From the NCBI GenBank assembly GCA_017849335.1, contig JAFIHP010000428.1, positions 1 to 15,730 of the forward strand: a DNA stretch of 15,730 nucleotides, given 5' to 3'. The stretch's first letter is position 1, and each line of letters opens with the position of its first letter. Both the position numbers and the translations under genes were made by a program. The notes beneath the pieces are model-generated. The model had not been told where the DNA came from, made no database searches, and saw only the letters and a list, made by a program, of their open reading frames with translations. The DNA is from Actinomycetales bacterium. Its GTDB lineage: Bacteria > Actinomycetota > Actinomycetes > S36-B12. Positions 1 through 7,452 of this stretch are shown here, piece after piece.

Positions 1-1485
1 ACCGCACTGATGCTCACGATGCTCCTGGCCGCCCTCGACCAGACGATCGTGTCGACGGCGCTCCCCCGCATCACCAGCGAGCTCGACGGGCTGTCCCAGC
101 TGTCCTGGGTCGTCACCGCGTACCTGCTCGCCTCGACCGCCTCGACCCCGATCTGGGGGAAGATCTCCGACCTCTACGGCCGCAAGATCATGCTGCAGGC
201 GGCGATCATCATCTTCCTGGCCGGTTCGCTGCTCGCCGGCATGTCGACCTCCATGGGCATGCTGATCGTGACGCGAGGCATCCAAGGGCTCGGCGGCGGC
301 GGACTCATCGTGCTCGTCATGGCCGTGATCGCGGACATCATCCCGCCGCGCGACCGCGGGAAGTTCACGGGACTGTTCGGCGGCGTGTTCGCGATCGCCA
401 GCGTGGCGGGCCCCCTCCTGGGAGGGTTCTTCGTCGACAACCTGTCCTGGCGGTGGATCTTCTACATCAACCTCCCCATCGGAATCGCCGCGTTCCTCGT
501 CATCACGACGGTCCTCCAGGTGCCGGCGCGCCGCGTCAACCATGCGATCGACTACGTCGGCGCGGTGCTTCTGGTGGCCGGCGTCAGCCTGCTGCTGCTG
601 GTCTTCGAATGGGGCGGACAGCGGTACGAGTGGGGATCGCCCACGATCCTCGCGATGGTCGCCGCCACGATCGCACTCCTGGCCGGGTTCGTGCTGCGCG
701 AGCTGCGGACCGCCGAGCCCATCGTGCCGATGGGCCTGTTCCGCAACCAGGTCTTCGGCGTCACGAGCATCATCGGGTTCATCGTCGGCCTGGCGATGTT
801 CGGGGCGATCGTCTACATGCCGCTGTTCCTGCAGCTGGTGCAGTGCGCCACGCCGACCCAGGCCGGACTGGAGCTGCTGCCGATGATGGCGGGCCTGCTG
901 ATCGCGTCGATCGTGTCCGGTCGGCTCATCTCCCGGTGGGGCCGGTACAAGGTGTTCCCCATCGTCGGGACGGCGCTGACCACGGTTGCCATGTACCTGC
1001 TTTCCACGATCGACGTGGACACGCCGTACACGCAGATCGCGCTCTACCTGTTCATCCTCGGCGTCGGGCTCGGGAACGTCATGCAGGTGCTCGTGATCGC
1101 GGTCCAGAACTCGGTCAACCCACGGGACGTCGGCGTCGCGACCAGCGGCAACACGTTCTTCCGTTCCGTGGGCGGCACGATCGGCACGGCGCTGTTCGGA
1201 GCGATCATGACGTCGAGGCTGACCGCGGAGCTCACCAGCCACCTGCCGTCCGGCATGTCCAGCAGCTCCCAGATCAGCGACATGACCAGCGCCCTGAGCA
1301 AGATCGCGGAGCTGCCGGCCACGATCAAGCCGATCGTGCTGGAGGCGTTCACGTCGGCGCTGGGATCGGTCTTCCTGACCGCGGTGCCGATCATCGCGCT
1401 CGGCTTCGTGTTCACCCTGGTGCTCAAGGACTCCCGGCTGCGGCCCGACAAGGACACCGAGCACCCGCCGATGCTGGTGGAGTAG
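1..1485 (+). CDS. DHA2-family MFS drug/proton exporter (5' end cut by window)
   Basis: Multidrug-type major facilitator transporter, probably exporting toxic or hydrophobic compounds across the plasma membrane in exchange for protons. The frame is open from base 1, and the usual cytoplasmic N-terminus before LDQTIVSTALP is missing, so the true start lies upstream; the first ATG in the window is at 10. About 490 residues are visible. LDQTIVSTALPRI is the family motif of helix 1, GKISDLYGRK is motif A between helices 2 and 3, and GPLLGGFFVDNLSWRWIFYINLP is motif C plus the DHA2 helix 5-6 junction. The length and hydrophobic pattern fit 14 transmembrane segments (EmrB/QacA type). The C-terminus is a short hydrophilic tail. 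It converges on rplL and shares a palindromic terminator with it. Substrate cannot be read from sequence. Confidence 0.93.
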   Translation, partial: TALMLTMLLAALDQTIVSTALPRITSELDGLSQLSWVVTAYLLASTASTPIWGKISDLYGRKIMLQAAIIIFLAGSLLAGMSTSMGMLIVTRGIQGLGGGGLIVLVMAVIADIIPPRDRGKFTGLFGGVFAIASVAGPLLGGFFVDNLSWRWIFYINLPIGIAAFLVITTVLQVPARRVNHAIDYVGAVLLVAGVSLLLLVFEWGGQRYEWGSPTILAMVAATIALLAGFVLRELRTAEPIVPMGLFRNQVFGVTSIIGFIVGLAMFGAIVYMPLFLQLVQCATPTQAGLELLPMMAGLLIASIVSGRLISRWGRYKVFPIVGTALTTVAMYLLSTIDVDTPYTQIALYLFILGVGLGNVMQVLVIAVQNSVNPRDVGVATSGNTFFRSVGGTIGTALFGAIMTSRLTAELTSHLPSGMSSSSQISDMTSALSKIAELPATIKPIVLEAFTSALGSVFLTAVPIIALGFVFTLVLKDSRLRPDKDTEHPPMLVE

Positions 1486-1495
1486 GCGCTCGGAG

Positions 1496-1535
1496 ACGAC
1501 GAAGGCCCGCACCGATCGGTGCGGGCCTTCGTCGT
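1496..1535. terminator. Perfect 40-bp palindrome, bidirectional terminator
   Basis: Bases 1496-1535 form an uninterrupted palindrome centred between 1515 and 1516 (core ACCGATCGGT flanked by GGCCCGC / GCGGGCC arms), giving up to about 18 bp of stem in RNA from either strand. It starts 10 bp after the MFS stop and ends 11 bp before the rplL stop, exactly where two convergent transcripts should end. There is no strong T-tract on either side, which is common for actinobacterial terminators. Confidence 0.88.
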
Positions 1536-1546
1536 GGTGCGGGGTG

Positions 1547-1936
1547 CTACTTGAGGGTGACCTTCGCGCCAGCGCCCTCGAGCTGCTCCTTGGCCTTCTC
1601 CGCGGTCTCCTTGTTGACCTTCTCGAGGATGGCCTTCGGCGCCGCCTCGACCAGGTCCTTGGCCTCCTTCAGGCCCAGGCTGGTGAGCGCGCGCACCTCC
1701 TTGATGACCGGGATCTTGTTGTCGCCGGCCGACTCCAGGACGACGTCGAACTCGTCCTGCTCGGCAGCGGCATCGTCCGCGCCGCCGCCCGCGGGGCCAG
1801 CGACGGCAGCGACCGCGACCGGCGCGGCCGCAGTGACGTCGAAGGTCTCCTCGAACAGCTTCACGAAGTCGGAGAGCTCCAGCAGCGTCATCTCCTTGAA
1901 CGCGTCCAGCAGCTCGTCAGTGCTCAGCTTCGCCAT
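1547..1936 (-). CDS. rplL: 50S ribosomal protein L7/L12
   Basis: Stalk protein of the large ribosomal subunit; dimers bind the L10 C-terminal helix and recruit translational GTPases such as EF-Tu and EF-G. The 129-residue length is normal. Residues 1-33 are the dimerisation domain (MAKLSTDELLDAFKEMTLLE), about 36-55 an Ala/Gly-rich hinge, and 56-129 the factor-binding domain with KIPVIKEVRALTSLGLKEAK. The start ATG at 1936 has GAAAGGA about nine bases upstream. It lies 46 bp after rplJ, presumably in the same transcript, and is the last gene of that unit; the palindromic terminator follows. rpoB, often downstream in other bacteria, is not present here. Confidence 0.98.
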   Translation of the reverse strand: MAKLSTDELLDAFKEMTLLELSDFVKLFEETFDVTAAAPVAVAAVAGPAGGGADDAAAEQDEFDVVLESAGDNKIPVIKEVRALTSLGLKEAKDLVEAAPKAILEKVNKETAEKAKEQLEGAGAKVTLK

Positions 1937-1982
1937 GATGGCGTCCTTTCGGGTAGATCCGGCCGAGGGCCGGGTCGGGCAA

Positions 1983-2633
1983 TCAGCCCTCGGTGGTCTC
2001 CGCCACAGCGGCGGTGTCTTCGGTGGGTGCCGACTCGGCGGTCGCCTCGGCGACCACCTCCTCGGCGGGAGCCTCGGCGGCAGGTGCCGCCTCGGCCGGA
2101 GCAGCGGCGGCCGACGGATCGGCAGCGAGCTTGTCCTGGAGCGCGGCCAGGGTCCGTGCCGTCTTCGACAGCGGCGCCAGGAACAGCGCTGCGGCCTGGG
2201 ACTGCTTCGCCTTCATCGCGCCGGCCAGCTTGGACAGCAGGACCTCGCGCGACTCAAGGTCGGCGATCTTCTGGACGTCGGCGGCGCTGAGCGTCTTGCC
2301 GTCCATGTAGCCGCCCTTGATGACCAGGGCGGGGTTCTCCTTGGCGAACGCTCGGATCGCCTTCGCGGCGTCGACCGTGTCGCCCTTGACGAACGCGATG
2401 GCGCTCGGTCCGGCGAGCAGCTCGTCGACACCGGTGACACCGGCGTCGCGCGCAGCGATCTTGCTCAGGGTGTTCTTGACCACCGCATAGGTGACCGTGG
2501 ATCCGAGCGAACGACGCAGCGTCTTCAGCTGCGCGACGGTCAGACCCCGGTACTCGGTGAGCACTGCCGCATTCGACGTGCGGAAGTGGTCGGCGAGCTC
2601 GGCGACGGTGGTCGCCTTGTTCGGCCGTGCCAT
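1983..2633 (-). CDS. rplJ: 50S ribosomal protein L10
   Basis: Base of the ribosomal stalk: binds 23S rRNA near L11 and carries L7/L12 dimers on its C-terminal helix; it also usually represses its own operon by binding the mRNA leader. I chose the ATG at 2633 (MARPNKATTVAELADHF) because it matches the family N-terminus and has GAAAGGAG just upstream; the reading frame stays open to 2855 but that stretch is leader RNA. The product is 216 residues, longer than the 165 of E. coli. The globular domain (1-125) with LTEYRGLTVAQLKTLRRSL and the stalk-binding helix (about 130-170) are followed by a 45-residue Ala/Glu/Pro-rich acidic tail from about residue 172, typical of actinobacterial L10. rplL follows after 46 bp. 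Confidence 0.97.
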   Translation of the reverse strand: MARPNKATTVAELADHFRTSNAAVLTEYRGLTVAQLKTLRRSLGSTVTYAVVKNTLSKIAARDAGVTGVDELLAGPSAIAFVKGDTVDAAKAIRAFAKENPALVIKGGYMDGKTLSAADVQKIADLESREVLLSKLAGAMKAKQSQAAALFLAPLSKTARTLAALQDKLAADPSAAAAPAEAAPAAEAPAEEVVAEATAESAPTEDTAAVAETTEG

Positions 2634-2848
2634 GGGGCTCCTTTCACGGCTCGGCGCGTCAGCGCAGAGCCCGTTCCTGGCGCCTCGCAAAGAAAAGCGC
2701 CCCGACGCAGGAGCGTGGGGCGGGCGGACGCGCCAACGCGCATCGATCTGCCGTTCAGCACCTGCGCGGGTCGCCCGCCTCAGCGGGGCCTTCGACCGGC
2801 TCGGCTCGCCCGAGGGCGTGCGTCTGCCGGTGACCAGCGGTCTTCGGT
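2634..2848 (-). promoter_or_regulatory. L10-type leader (5' UTR) of rplJ-rplL
   Basis: About 215 bases of non-coding RNA would lie between the predicted transcription start near 2848 and the rplJ start. Near its 5' end, 2827-2847 reads on the minus strand as CCGAAGACCGCTGGTCACCGG. This folds as a 4-bp stem with a 3-base loop (2832-2842), a 2x2 internal loop and an outer 3-bp stem. At the 3' end is a terminator-like hairpin (separate entry). A long structured leader ending in an attenuator is what the ribosomal protein L10 leader family shows in Gram-positive bacteria, where L10 (with L12) binding controls read-through. Position and layout are seen; the mechanism is inferred from the family. 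Confidence 0.7.
2688..2722 (-). terminator. Attenuator hairpin with T-tract in rplJ leader
   Basis: On the minus strand, bases 2722 to 2698 form a GC-rich stem (arms GCCCCACGC and GCGT-C-GGGGC, one bulged C, 4-base loop), immediately followed by TTTTCTTT (2696-2689). This is the only intrinsic terminator in the window with a proper T-tract, and it sits inside the leader, about 55 bases before the rplJ start, rather than after a gene. That placement indicates conditional termination. Confidence 0.72.
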
Positions 2849-2854
2849 GGGGCA

Positions 2855-2884
2855 AGCGTACGCACCTGCCGGCCGCTGCGACAA
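2855..2884 (-). promoter_or_regulatory. Candidate promoter of rplJ-rplL
   Basis: On the minus strand TTGTCG (2884-2879) and TACGCT (2860-2855) are separated by 18 bases, a fair match to a housekeeping sigma promoter in a GC-rich genome. It lies just after the hydrolase terminator and directly upstream of the conserved-looking leader. Transcription would begin near 2848. Confidence 0.5.
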
Positions 2885-2901
2885 ATCGGGCCCCAGATGC
2901 G

Positions 2902-2939
2902 GACGACGGGGGCGGACCATGCGGCCCGCCCCCGTCGTT
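2902..2939 (-). terminator. Terminator after the secreted hydrolase gene
   Basis: Bases 2903-2938 form a 13-bp perfect stem (arms ACGACGGGGGCGG and CCGCCCCCGTCGT, 10-base loop), extendable by a G-T pair. It begins 13 bp past the hydrolase stop. No T-tract follows. It separates the accessory operon from the rplJ promoter. Confidence 0.75.
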
Positions 2940-2951
2940 CGATCCGTCGAG

Positions 2952-4727
2952 CTACCTCACCGCGACGGTGGGCTTGGCGATCGGCCGCGGCACCGGGAGG
3001 CCGCCCGGACGCTTGAGAGCGTCCGGCTCCCACTGGCCGTCGGAGTTCACGCCGGGCACCGCCCAGTACGACCGGACGGCCGCACTCATCTTCTTGGGCG
3101 TCGTCGCGTTGGTGACCTTGCTCCAGGTGCTCACCGCGCCGAGGATCTGCGGGCCGGTGAACACGCAGTGGCCCACGCCGCTGCCGCCGAGCGCCGCGAT
3201 CGAGGCGGCGGCGTTCGGCCCCTTGGCGCCCGGGTCGAACTGGGTCCAGCCGTCCGCCGGCGGCACCGTGTAGTACGTGGCCACCTTGTACGGCGCCTTG
3301 CCCTTGCCCTTCGCGAACGACGCCTTGAGCCGGTCGGACAGCCAGCCGGTGTTGCCGGCCGGGACCGCCGGGTCGTAGGTCGTCGAGACCAGGACCTCCG
3401 GACCCGAGTAGGCCCCCACCGGGTGCGGGAGCAGGTTCAGGGCCGCGACCGCCTTGGGGTTGGCCGGGAAGCGCACCGCCGGGTTGCCCCGGCTCGCATC
3501 GAGGGCAGCGAGCATCGCGTTGAGGGCGTTCGGCATGACGGTCGTGGAGTTCAGCGTGTCACCGAACTCACCACGCTGCTCCGGCGACAACAGCTCCGCG
3601 TAGGACACGTTGACGTTGTCGTTGAAGTTGGCCGTCTCGGTCGGGGGGATCGACGCGATCTGACGCAGCCGCATCTCCAGGTCGTAGCGGCCCAGGATGC
3701 CCAGGGCGGCCGCCGTGCCGACGTTCTGCAGCATCGCCGCGGCGGTGCTCGCACCGGCCGATGCCGGCTGGTACCCGCCCGCCAGGGCAGCCGCCGTGCC
3801 GAGCGAGGCGAACGCCGGGTTGACCGTCTGGCCGTCGTAGACGGACGACACGGTCGGCAGGCCGCCCATCAGACCGCCCAGCAGGTTCGCCTGCGCGATC
3901 GGGTAGCCGACCGGCGAGACCGACACCTGGCCGGCTCCGACGGCTCCCAGCGTCTGGAAGACGGTGCCGAGGTCCTTCAGCGCCTCGGCGTAGCCGACAG
4001 CGCCCGGCGTGTAGTTCGCCACCTTGAGCGTGGGCGCCACGAGGGACTTCCACGTGAACAGCACCGTCATCGCCGTCCCGAAGGCCTGCTCCGGACCGGC
4101 GACCACGCCGCACATCGGCATGGCGCTCTGGATGACCTTGGGGCTCTTCTCGAACAGGGTCTGGGAGATCAGGCCTCCCAGCGAGGCCCCCCACACGCGC
4201 ACGTTCTTGACGCCGGCGATCCCGCCGCCCTTCACGTAGCCGATCAGGTTCGCGCCGGCCTCGACCCCCTCGGCCGCGGCCCACCCCTGTCGGGCGTAGC
4301 CGGCGCCGGCCAGGGCGAACCCCTGAGCGAGCAGGGCCTGCGCGATCTGCGGGCTGGGCGCCGTCTCGGCCACGTTCGTCGCCTGGTACGCGACGTCCGA
4401 ACCGAACGCGGACGCGAACGACGGGACGCTGATCTGCTGGTACGCCGGGTTCGACGACAAGTTCAGCGCCGAGGGACCGGCGAGCGCGGCCGGGATCGGG
4501 CCCGAGAAGCGGTACCCGTGGGACCAGACGAGCACCGTCCCGTTGAAGCGGGACGGCATCTGGATGGTGTACGGGCTCGAGCCGAGCGTGCCCGCCAGGT
4601 CTCCCTGGCAGGTCTGGCCCAGCCCGCACGCCTCGGCGGCCTGCGCCGGGGCGACGGCGGGGGCTGCGACGACCAGCAGTCCAGCGGTCGCGAGTGCCGC
4701 GGTGACGCGGCGCACAGTGATCCTCAT
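2952..4727 (-). CDS. Secreted alpha/beta hydrolase (esterase or peptidase type)
   Basis: Exported 591-residue serine hydrolase. Residues 1-31 are a Sec signal peptide (RR, hydrophobic core, APAQA-AE cleavage); there is no lipobox, so it should be released rather than lipid-anchored. WSHGY at 68-72 looks like the oxyanion-hole loop, GASLGG gives the nucleophile Ser182, and the later YDPAVP (Asp452) and GVGHC (His520) complete a credible triad. Between Ser and Asp lies a long (about 265-residue) lid or insertion region, larger than in simple lipases. Cys34, Cys40, Cys206 and Cys521 could form disulfides. The start ATG follows GAAGAGGA and is 18 bp after the binding-protein stop, so the two are almost surely co-transcribed. 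A hairpin terminator follows. Substrate class (ester, amide or peptide) is not determinable here; I do not recognise a named family. Confidence 0.87.
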   Translation of the reverse strand: MRITVRRVTAALATAGLLVVAAPAVAPAQAAEACGLGQTCQGDLAGTLGSSPYTIQMPSRFNGTVLVWSHGYRFSGPIPAALAGPSALNLSSNPAYQQISVPSFASAFGSDVAYQATNVAETAPSPQIAQALLAQGFALAGAGYARQGWAAAEGVEAGANLIGYVKGGGIAGVKNVRVWGASLGGLISQTLFEKSPKVIQSAMPMCGVVAGPEQAFGTAMTVLFTWKSLVAPTLKVANYTPGAVGYAEALKDLGTVFQTLGAVGAGQVSVSPVGYPIAQANLLGGLMGGLPTVSSVYDGQTVNPAFASLGTAAALAGGYQPASAGASTAAAMLQNVGTAAALGILGRYDLEMRLRQIASIPPTETANFNDNVNVSYAELLSPEQRGEFGDTLNSTTVMPNALNAMLAALDASRGNPAVRFPANPKAVAALNLLPHPVGAYSGPEVLVSTTYDPAVPAGNTGWLSDRLKASFAKGKGKAPYKVATYYTVPPADGWTQFDPGAKGPNAAASIAALGGSGVGHCVFTGPQILGAVSTWSKVTNATTPKKMSAAVRSYWAVPGVNSDGQWEPDALKRPGGLPVPRPIAKPTVAVR

Positions 4728-4745
4728 GTCAGTGGTTGTCCTCTT

Positions 4746-6032
4746 CTACGGGAGCAGCTTGGGCGTGGGGCCGGCCGGGGTGAAGTTCTTCTGGGTCGCC
4801 CCACCGGACGGGGCGGAGTTCGCGACGATCACGAAGCTGGTCTTGCGCTCCAGGACGCCCGAGCCGTTGTACTGCCCCATCCAGTAGCCGGTTAGGCCCT
4901 GGTGCGTCTTGCTGGTCACCAGCATCGGGACGACCGCCGCCGACCGGAAGGTCGCAGACTTCGTCTGGAGCGCGTTGATCAGCCCGGTACGGGTCAGGTT
5001 CGGCCCGGCCGCCTTGAGCGCCTGCGATAGCACGTACGCGGTGTTGATCCCGTAGTACGTGTAGAAGTTCCACGGCAGGTTGTTCTTGGTGGCGATGACC
5101 TTCATCTGCGACACGAAGGGGTTCTTCAGGTCGTCGATGGGGGCGAGGAAGCTCGGCGTGTAGATCCCCTTGAGCAGGGTGTTGGTGGCGGCGCCGAGCG
5201 ACTGCCCGAGCACCGACGGGTCCGAGCCGACCGACGTGATCATCCAGGTCGGCGCGAACGCGGCCTTGGCCGCGGTGCCGAGGAGCTGGGCGGTCGCCGA
5301 CGTGACACCGAAGAACACGACGAGCTGGCAGCCGGCGGACTTCATCTTGGTCACCTGGGCGGTGAAGGGCTGCACCTGCTGGCCGGAGAAGTACGAGACC
5401 TCCGTGTCGAACTTCATGCCGGCCGCGTTGAAGCCGACCATCGCGTTCTCGCCGAACTCCCCGTCCTGGTAGAAGATGCACTTCTTCATGGCGTTGAGAT
5501 CAGCGGTCTTCTGGATGAAGTACGCCATCGCCTTGGCCTCGACGACGTACGACGGGAAGTACGGGAACGTCATCGGGTACTTGCTCGGGTTGTCGAAGCT
5601 GGCTGCACCGGTGTTGACGAAGACGTCCGGGATGCCGCGGCGGTTCAGGTCGGCGACGACAGCGGAGTGGGTGGGCGTGCCGAGCGCTCCGAACATCGCG
5701 AAGATCTTGCTGTTCAGGATGAGGTCGCTGGTGGCGGTCTTCGCCTTCGCGGGGTTGTACTGGTCGTCCTTGACGACGTACTTGATCTTGCGGCCGTTGA
5801 TGCCGCCGTTGGCGTTGACGTAGTTGAAGTACGCCTGCGCCGCCGGCGCCAGGTCCTTGTAGCCCGGCGACGCGGGCCCGGTGAGCGGTGTGGTCGTCCC
5901 GATGACGATCTGGTTCGAGCTCACGCCGGGATCGGCGGCCGGCACGGCCGCCGAGGCCGGCAGGGCGATGGCGAGCGCCGTCGCCGCGGCAGCGGTGAAG
6001 GCGACGGTTCGGGTCGCGCGGATGCTGGACAC
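4746..6032 (-). CDS. Liv-type ABC substrate-binding protein
   Basis: Extracellular receptor of a branched-chain-amino-acid-type (HAAT) importer; captures the ligand and delivers it to the LivHM permease. 428 residues, with a signal peptide ending near ALPASAA (residue 29) and no lipobox cysteine, unusual for an actinobacterial binding protein, most of which are lipoproteins. The mature protein opens with GVSSNQIVIGTTTPLTGPAS and continues through YFNYVNANGGINGRKIKYVVKDD and the FAMFGALGTPTHSAV segment, all hallmarks of the Leu/Ile/Val-binding fold (type I periplasmic protein). The start is GTG at 6032: GGAGGA sits about eight bases upstream, and the nearby ATG at 6039 is out of frame. It lies 167 bp after livM and 18 bp before the hydrolase. 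Ligands of this family include amino acids, amides, urea and aromatic acids; the true one is unknown. Confidence 0.93.
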   Translation of the reverse strand: MSSIRATRTVAFTAAAATALAIALPASAAVPAADPGVSSNQIVIGTTTPLTGPASPGYKDLAPAAQAYFNYVNANGGINGRKIKYVVKDDQYNPAKAKTATSDLILNSKIFAMFGALGTPTHSAVVADLNRRGIPDVFVNTGAASFDNPSKYPMTFPYFPSYVVEAKAMAYFIQKTADLNAMKKCIFYQDGEFGENAMVGFNAAGMKFDTEVSYFSGQQVQPFTAQVTKMKSAGCQLVVFFGVTSATAQLLGTAAKAAFAPTWMITSVGSDPSVLGQSLGAATNTLLKGIYTPSFLAPIDDLKNPFVSQMKVIATKNNLPWNFYTYYGINTAYVLSQALKAAGPNLTRTGLINALQTKSATFRSAAVVPMLVTSKTHQGLTGYWMGQYNGSGVLERKTSFVIVANSAPSGGATQKNFTPAGPTPKLLP

Positions 6033-6199
6033 TAGGCATTCCTCCCAAGGATCAGTACATCCAGCGGCCTTCCGAACGTCTTCTCCCCGGCCGCTGGTGT
6101 TCCGGTGCTGGGAGGCTACCCATCAGTAGGGTGACCTGCACCACATTCGCGAAATCCGCCACCCGGTCCGGATCGTGACGTCGCGGTGACGACGTGGGT
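6033..6199 (-). promoter_or_regulatory. Intergenic region before the binding protein, with 9-bp inverted repeat
   Basis: The 167 bp between livM and the binding-protein gene is the largest gap in this operon. It holds a perfect inverted repeat, CCAGCGGCC at 6061-6069 and GGCCGCTGG at 6089-6097, with a 19-base spacer, lying 28 bases before the GTG start. It could be a protein operator or an mRNA hairpin that boosts expression of the binding protein relative to the membrane subunits. I see no convincing -35/-10 pair; TACTGAT near 6125 is only a weak -10 candidate. Confidence 0.5.
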
Positions 6200-7450
6200 C
6201 TACGGGCGCGACGACGCACGCCGGCGGGCCCGGGCGACGCCCGCCTGGACCGAGCCGACGATGCCGCCGGGCACGGCCAGGACGACCAGCACGACCAGGA
6301 GCCCGTAGAGAAGGTTCGGCATGTTGTTCGTGACCTGCTCGGACCAGCCGCGCTCGTCCGAGAGGCTGGCCACGAGCTCGGGCAGCCACACCAGGAGCAC
6401 CGCTCCGATCATCGCGCCGACGAGCGACGAGCGGCCACCCAGCACCACGCCGACCAGCAAGGACAGCGACAACGAGAGCCCGAACGCACCGGGCCCGACG
6501 TACGACAGGATCTGGGCGAAGACACCGCCGGCGAGGGCCGCGAAGAAGCTGCTGAACACGAAGGCCGAGACCTTCGCGCCGGCCGGCCAGATCCCGGACA
6601 CCGCGGCGGCGACCGGATCGTCGCGCACCGCCCGCCACCGCCGGCCCTGGCGCCCGCGGACGAGGTTGAGCGCGACGAAGAGCGCGATGCACATGACCAG
6701 GACCGCCAGCGAGGCCTGCCAGTGCTCGATGACGAACCCGTGGTCGCCGGACACGTCCGTGCTCCCGGGGTCGGTCGAGCCGTCCGCCGGGAACGGCGAC
6801 GCACTCGGCATCGGCGACGCACTCCCCGACGGGTAGTTGTCCAGCGTCAGCAGGTCACCCGACGACGCACTCGCGAACGGCGAGGCCCCGACCTGGGTGT
6901 CGGGCAGCGTGTCGGTGAACGTCGGGCTCGACGCATCCACGACCGGCTCGTATCCGCCGTCCGGGTACGGGACGGTGAGCATGAGGCCGTCCTCCCCGCC
7001 GAACACCTCGGGGAACCGGGTGGCGATCGCCGGGATGCCCACGGCGAGACCAAGCGTGAGGCCGGCGAGATAGGGACCCTTCAGCCGAGCGGCGAGCCCG
7101 CCGACCAGCAGCCCGAAGAGGACGCCGCCGATGGCGGCGAAGACCATCGCCCACCATCCGTTCATCGGCACGCCCAGCAGCGGGACCGTCTTCCAGTTGA
7201 GGGAGGTCAGCGCGAAGGAGTACGCGCCGATCGCCATCAAGGCGCCGTTGCCGAGCGAGACCTGCCCGGACATGCCGACCAGGATCACCATGCCGAACAT
7301 CGCCGTCGCGTACATCGCTGCCAGAGCGATGTAGTAATTCATCAGTGGATCGACGTTGTTGTTGACGACCGTGAGCAGCGCCCACACGGCGACGGCGATC
7401 GCGAGGTGCCCGACCAGCCGCATCCCCGGCCTGCGCATCAGCTCGGCCAC
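6200..7450 (-). CDS. livM: Liv-type ABC permease, LivM subunit with external insertion
   Basis: One of the two membrane subunits of the HAAT importer. The 416 residues contain the LivM core: GMSGQVSLGNGALMAIGAY near 59-77, KGPYLAGLTLGLAV near 124-137, and the EAA-type cytoplasmic loop RAVRDDPVAAAVSGI near 273-287, which docks on the ATPases. Residues about 156-238, between the GGEDGL turn and the following helix, form an S/P/D/T-rich, low-complexity stretch (SGSASPMPSASPFPADGS). In E. coli LivM the equivalent external loop is shorter and not low-complexity. The start is GTG at 7450, two bases after the livH TAG; an ATG 12 bases inside is the alternative. Stop TAG at 6200. Confidence 0.92.
   Translation of the reverse strand: MAELMRRPGMRLVGHLAIAVAVWALLTVVNNNVDPLMNYYIALAAMYATAMFGMVILVGMSGQVSLGNGALMAIGAYSFALTSLNWKTVPLLGVPMNGWWAMVFAAIGGVLFGLLVGGLAARLKGPYLAGLTLGLAVGIPAIATRFPEVFGGEDGLMLTVPYPDGGYEPVVDASSPTFTDTLPDTQVGASPFASASSGDLLTLDNYPSGSASPMPSASPFPADGSTDPGSTDVSGDHGFVIEHWQASLAVLVMCIALFVALNLVRGRQGRRWRAVRDDPVAAAVSGIWPAGAKVSAFVFSSFFAALAGGVFAQILSYVGPGAFGLSLSLSLLVGVVLGGRSSLVGAMIGAVLLVWLPELVASLSDERGWSEQVTNNMPNLLYGLLVVLVVLAVPGGIVGSVQAGVARARRRASSRP
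6797..6872. repeat. Three copies of a 10-mer inside the livM insertion
   Basis: CGACGCACTC occurs at 6797-6806, 6815-6824 and 6863-6872; the first two share the longer GGCGACGCACTC. On the coding strand they encode the recurring SAS(P/S) units of the low-complexity loop. This looks like short-unit expansion within the gene. Confidence 0.75.
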
Positions 7451-7452
7451 GG

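Noticed and set aside
2634..2855. N-terminal extension of rplJ (74 codons)
   Set aside because: It overlaps the structured leader and attenuator, and GAAAGGAG precedes the conserved MARPNK start.
453..4895. A 1480-codon open frame on the plus strand across MFS, rplL, rplJ and the hydrolase
   Set aside because: It is Arg/Gly/Ala-rich with no domain, lies antisense to or out of frame with clear genes, and arises from the high GC content at third positions.
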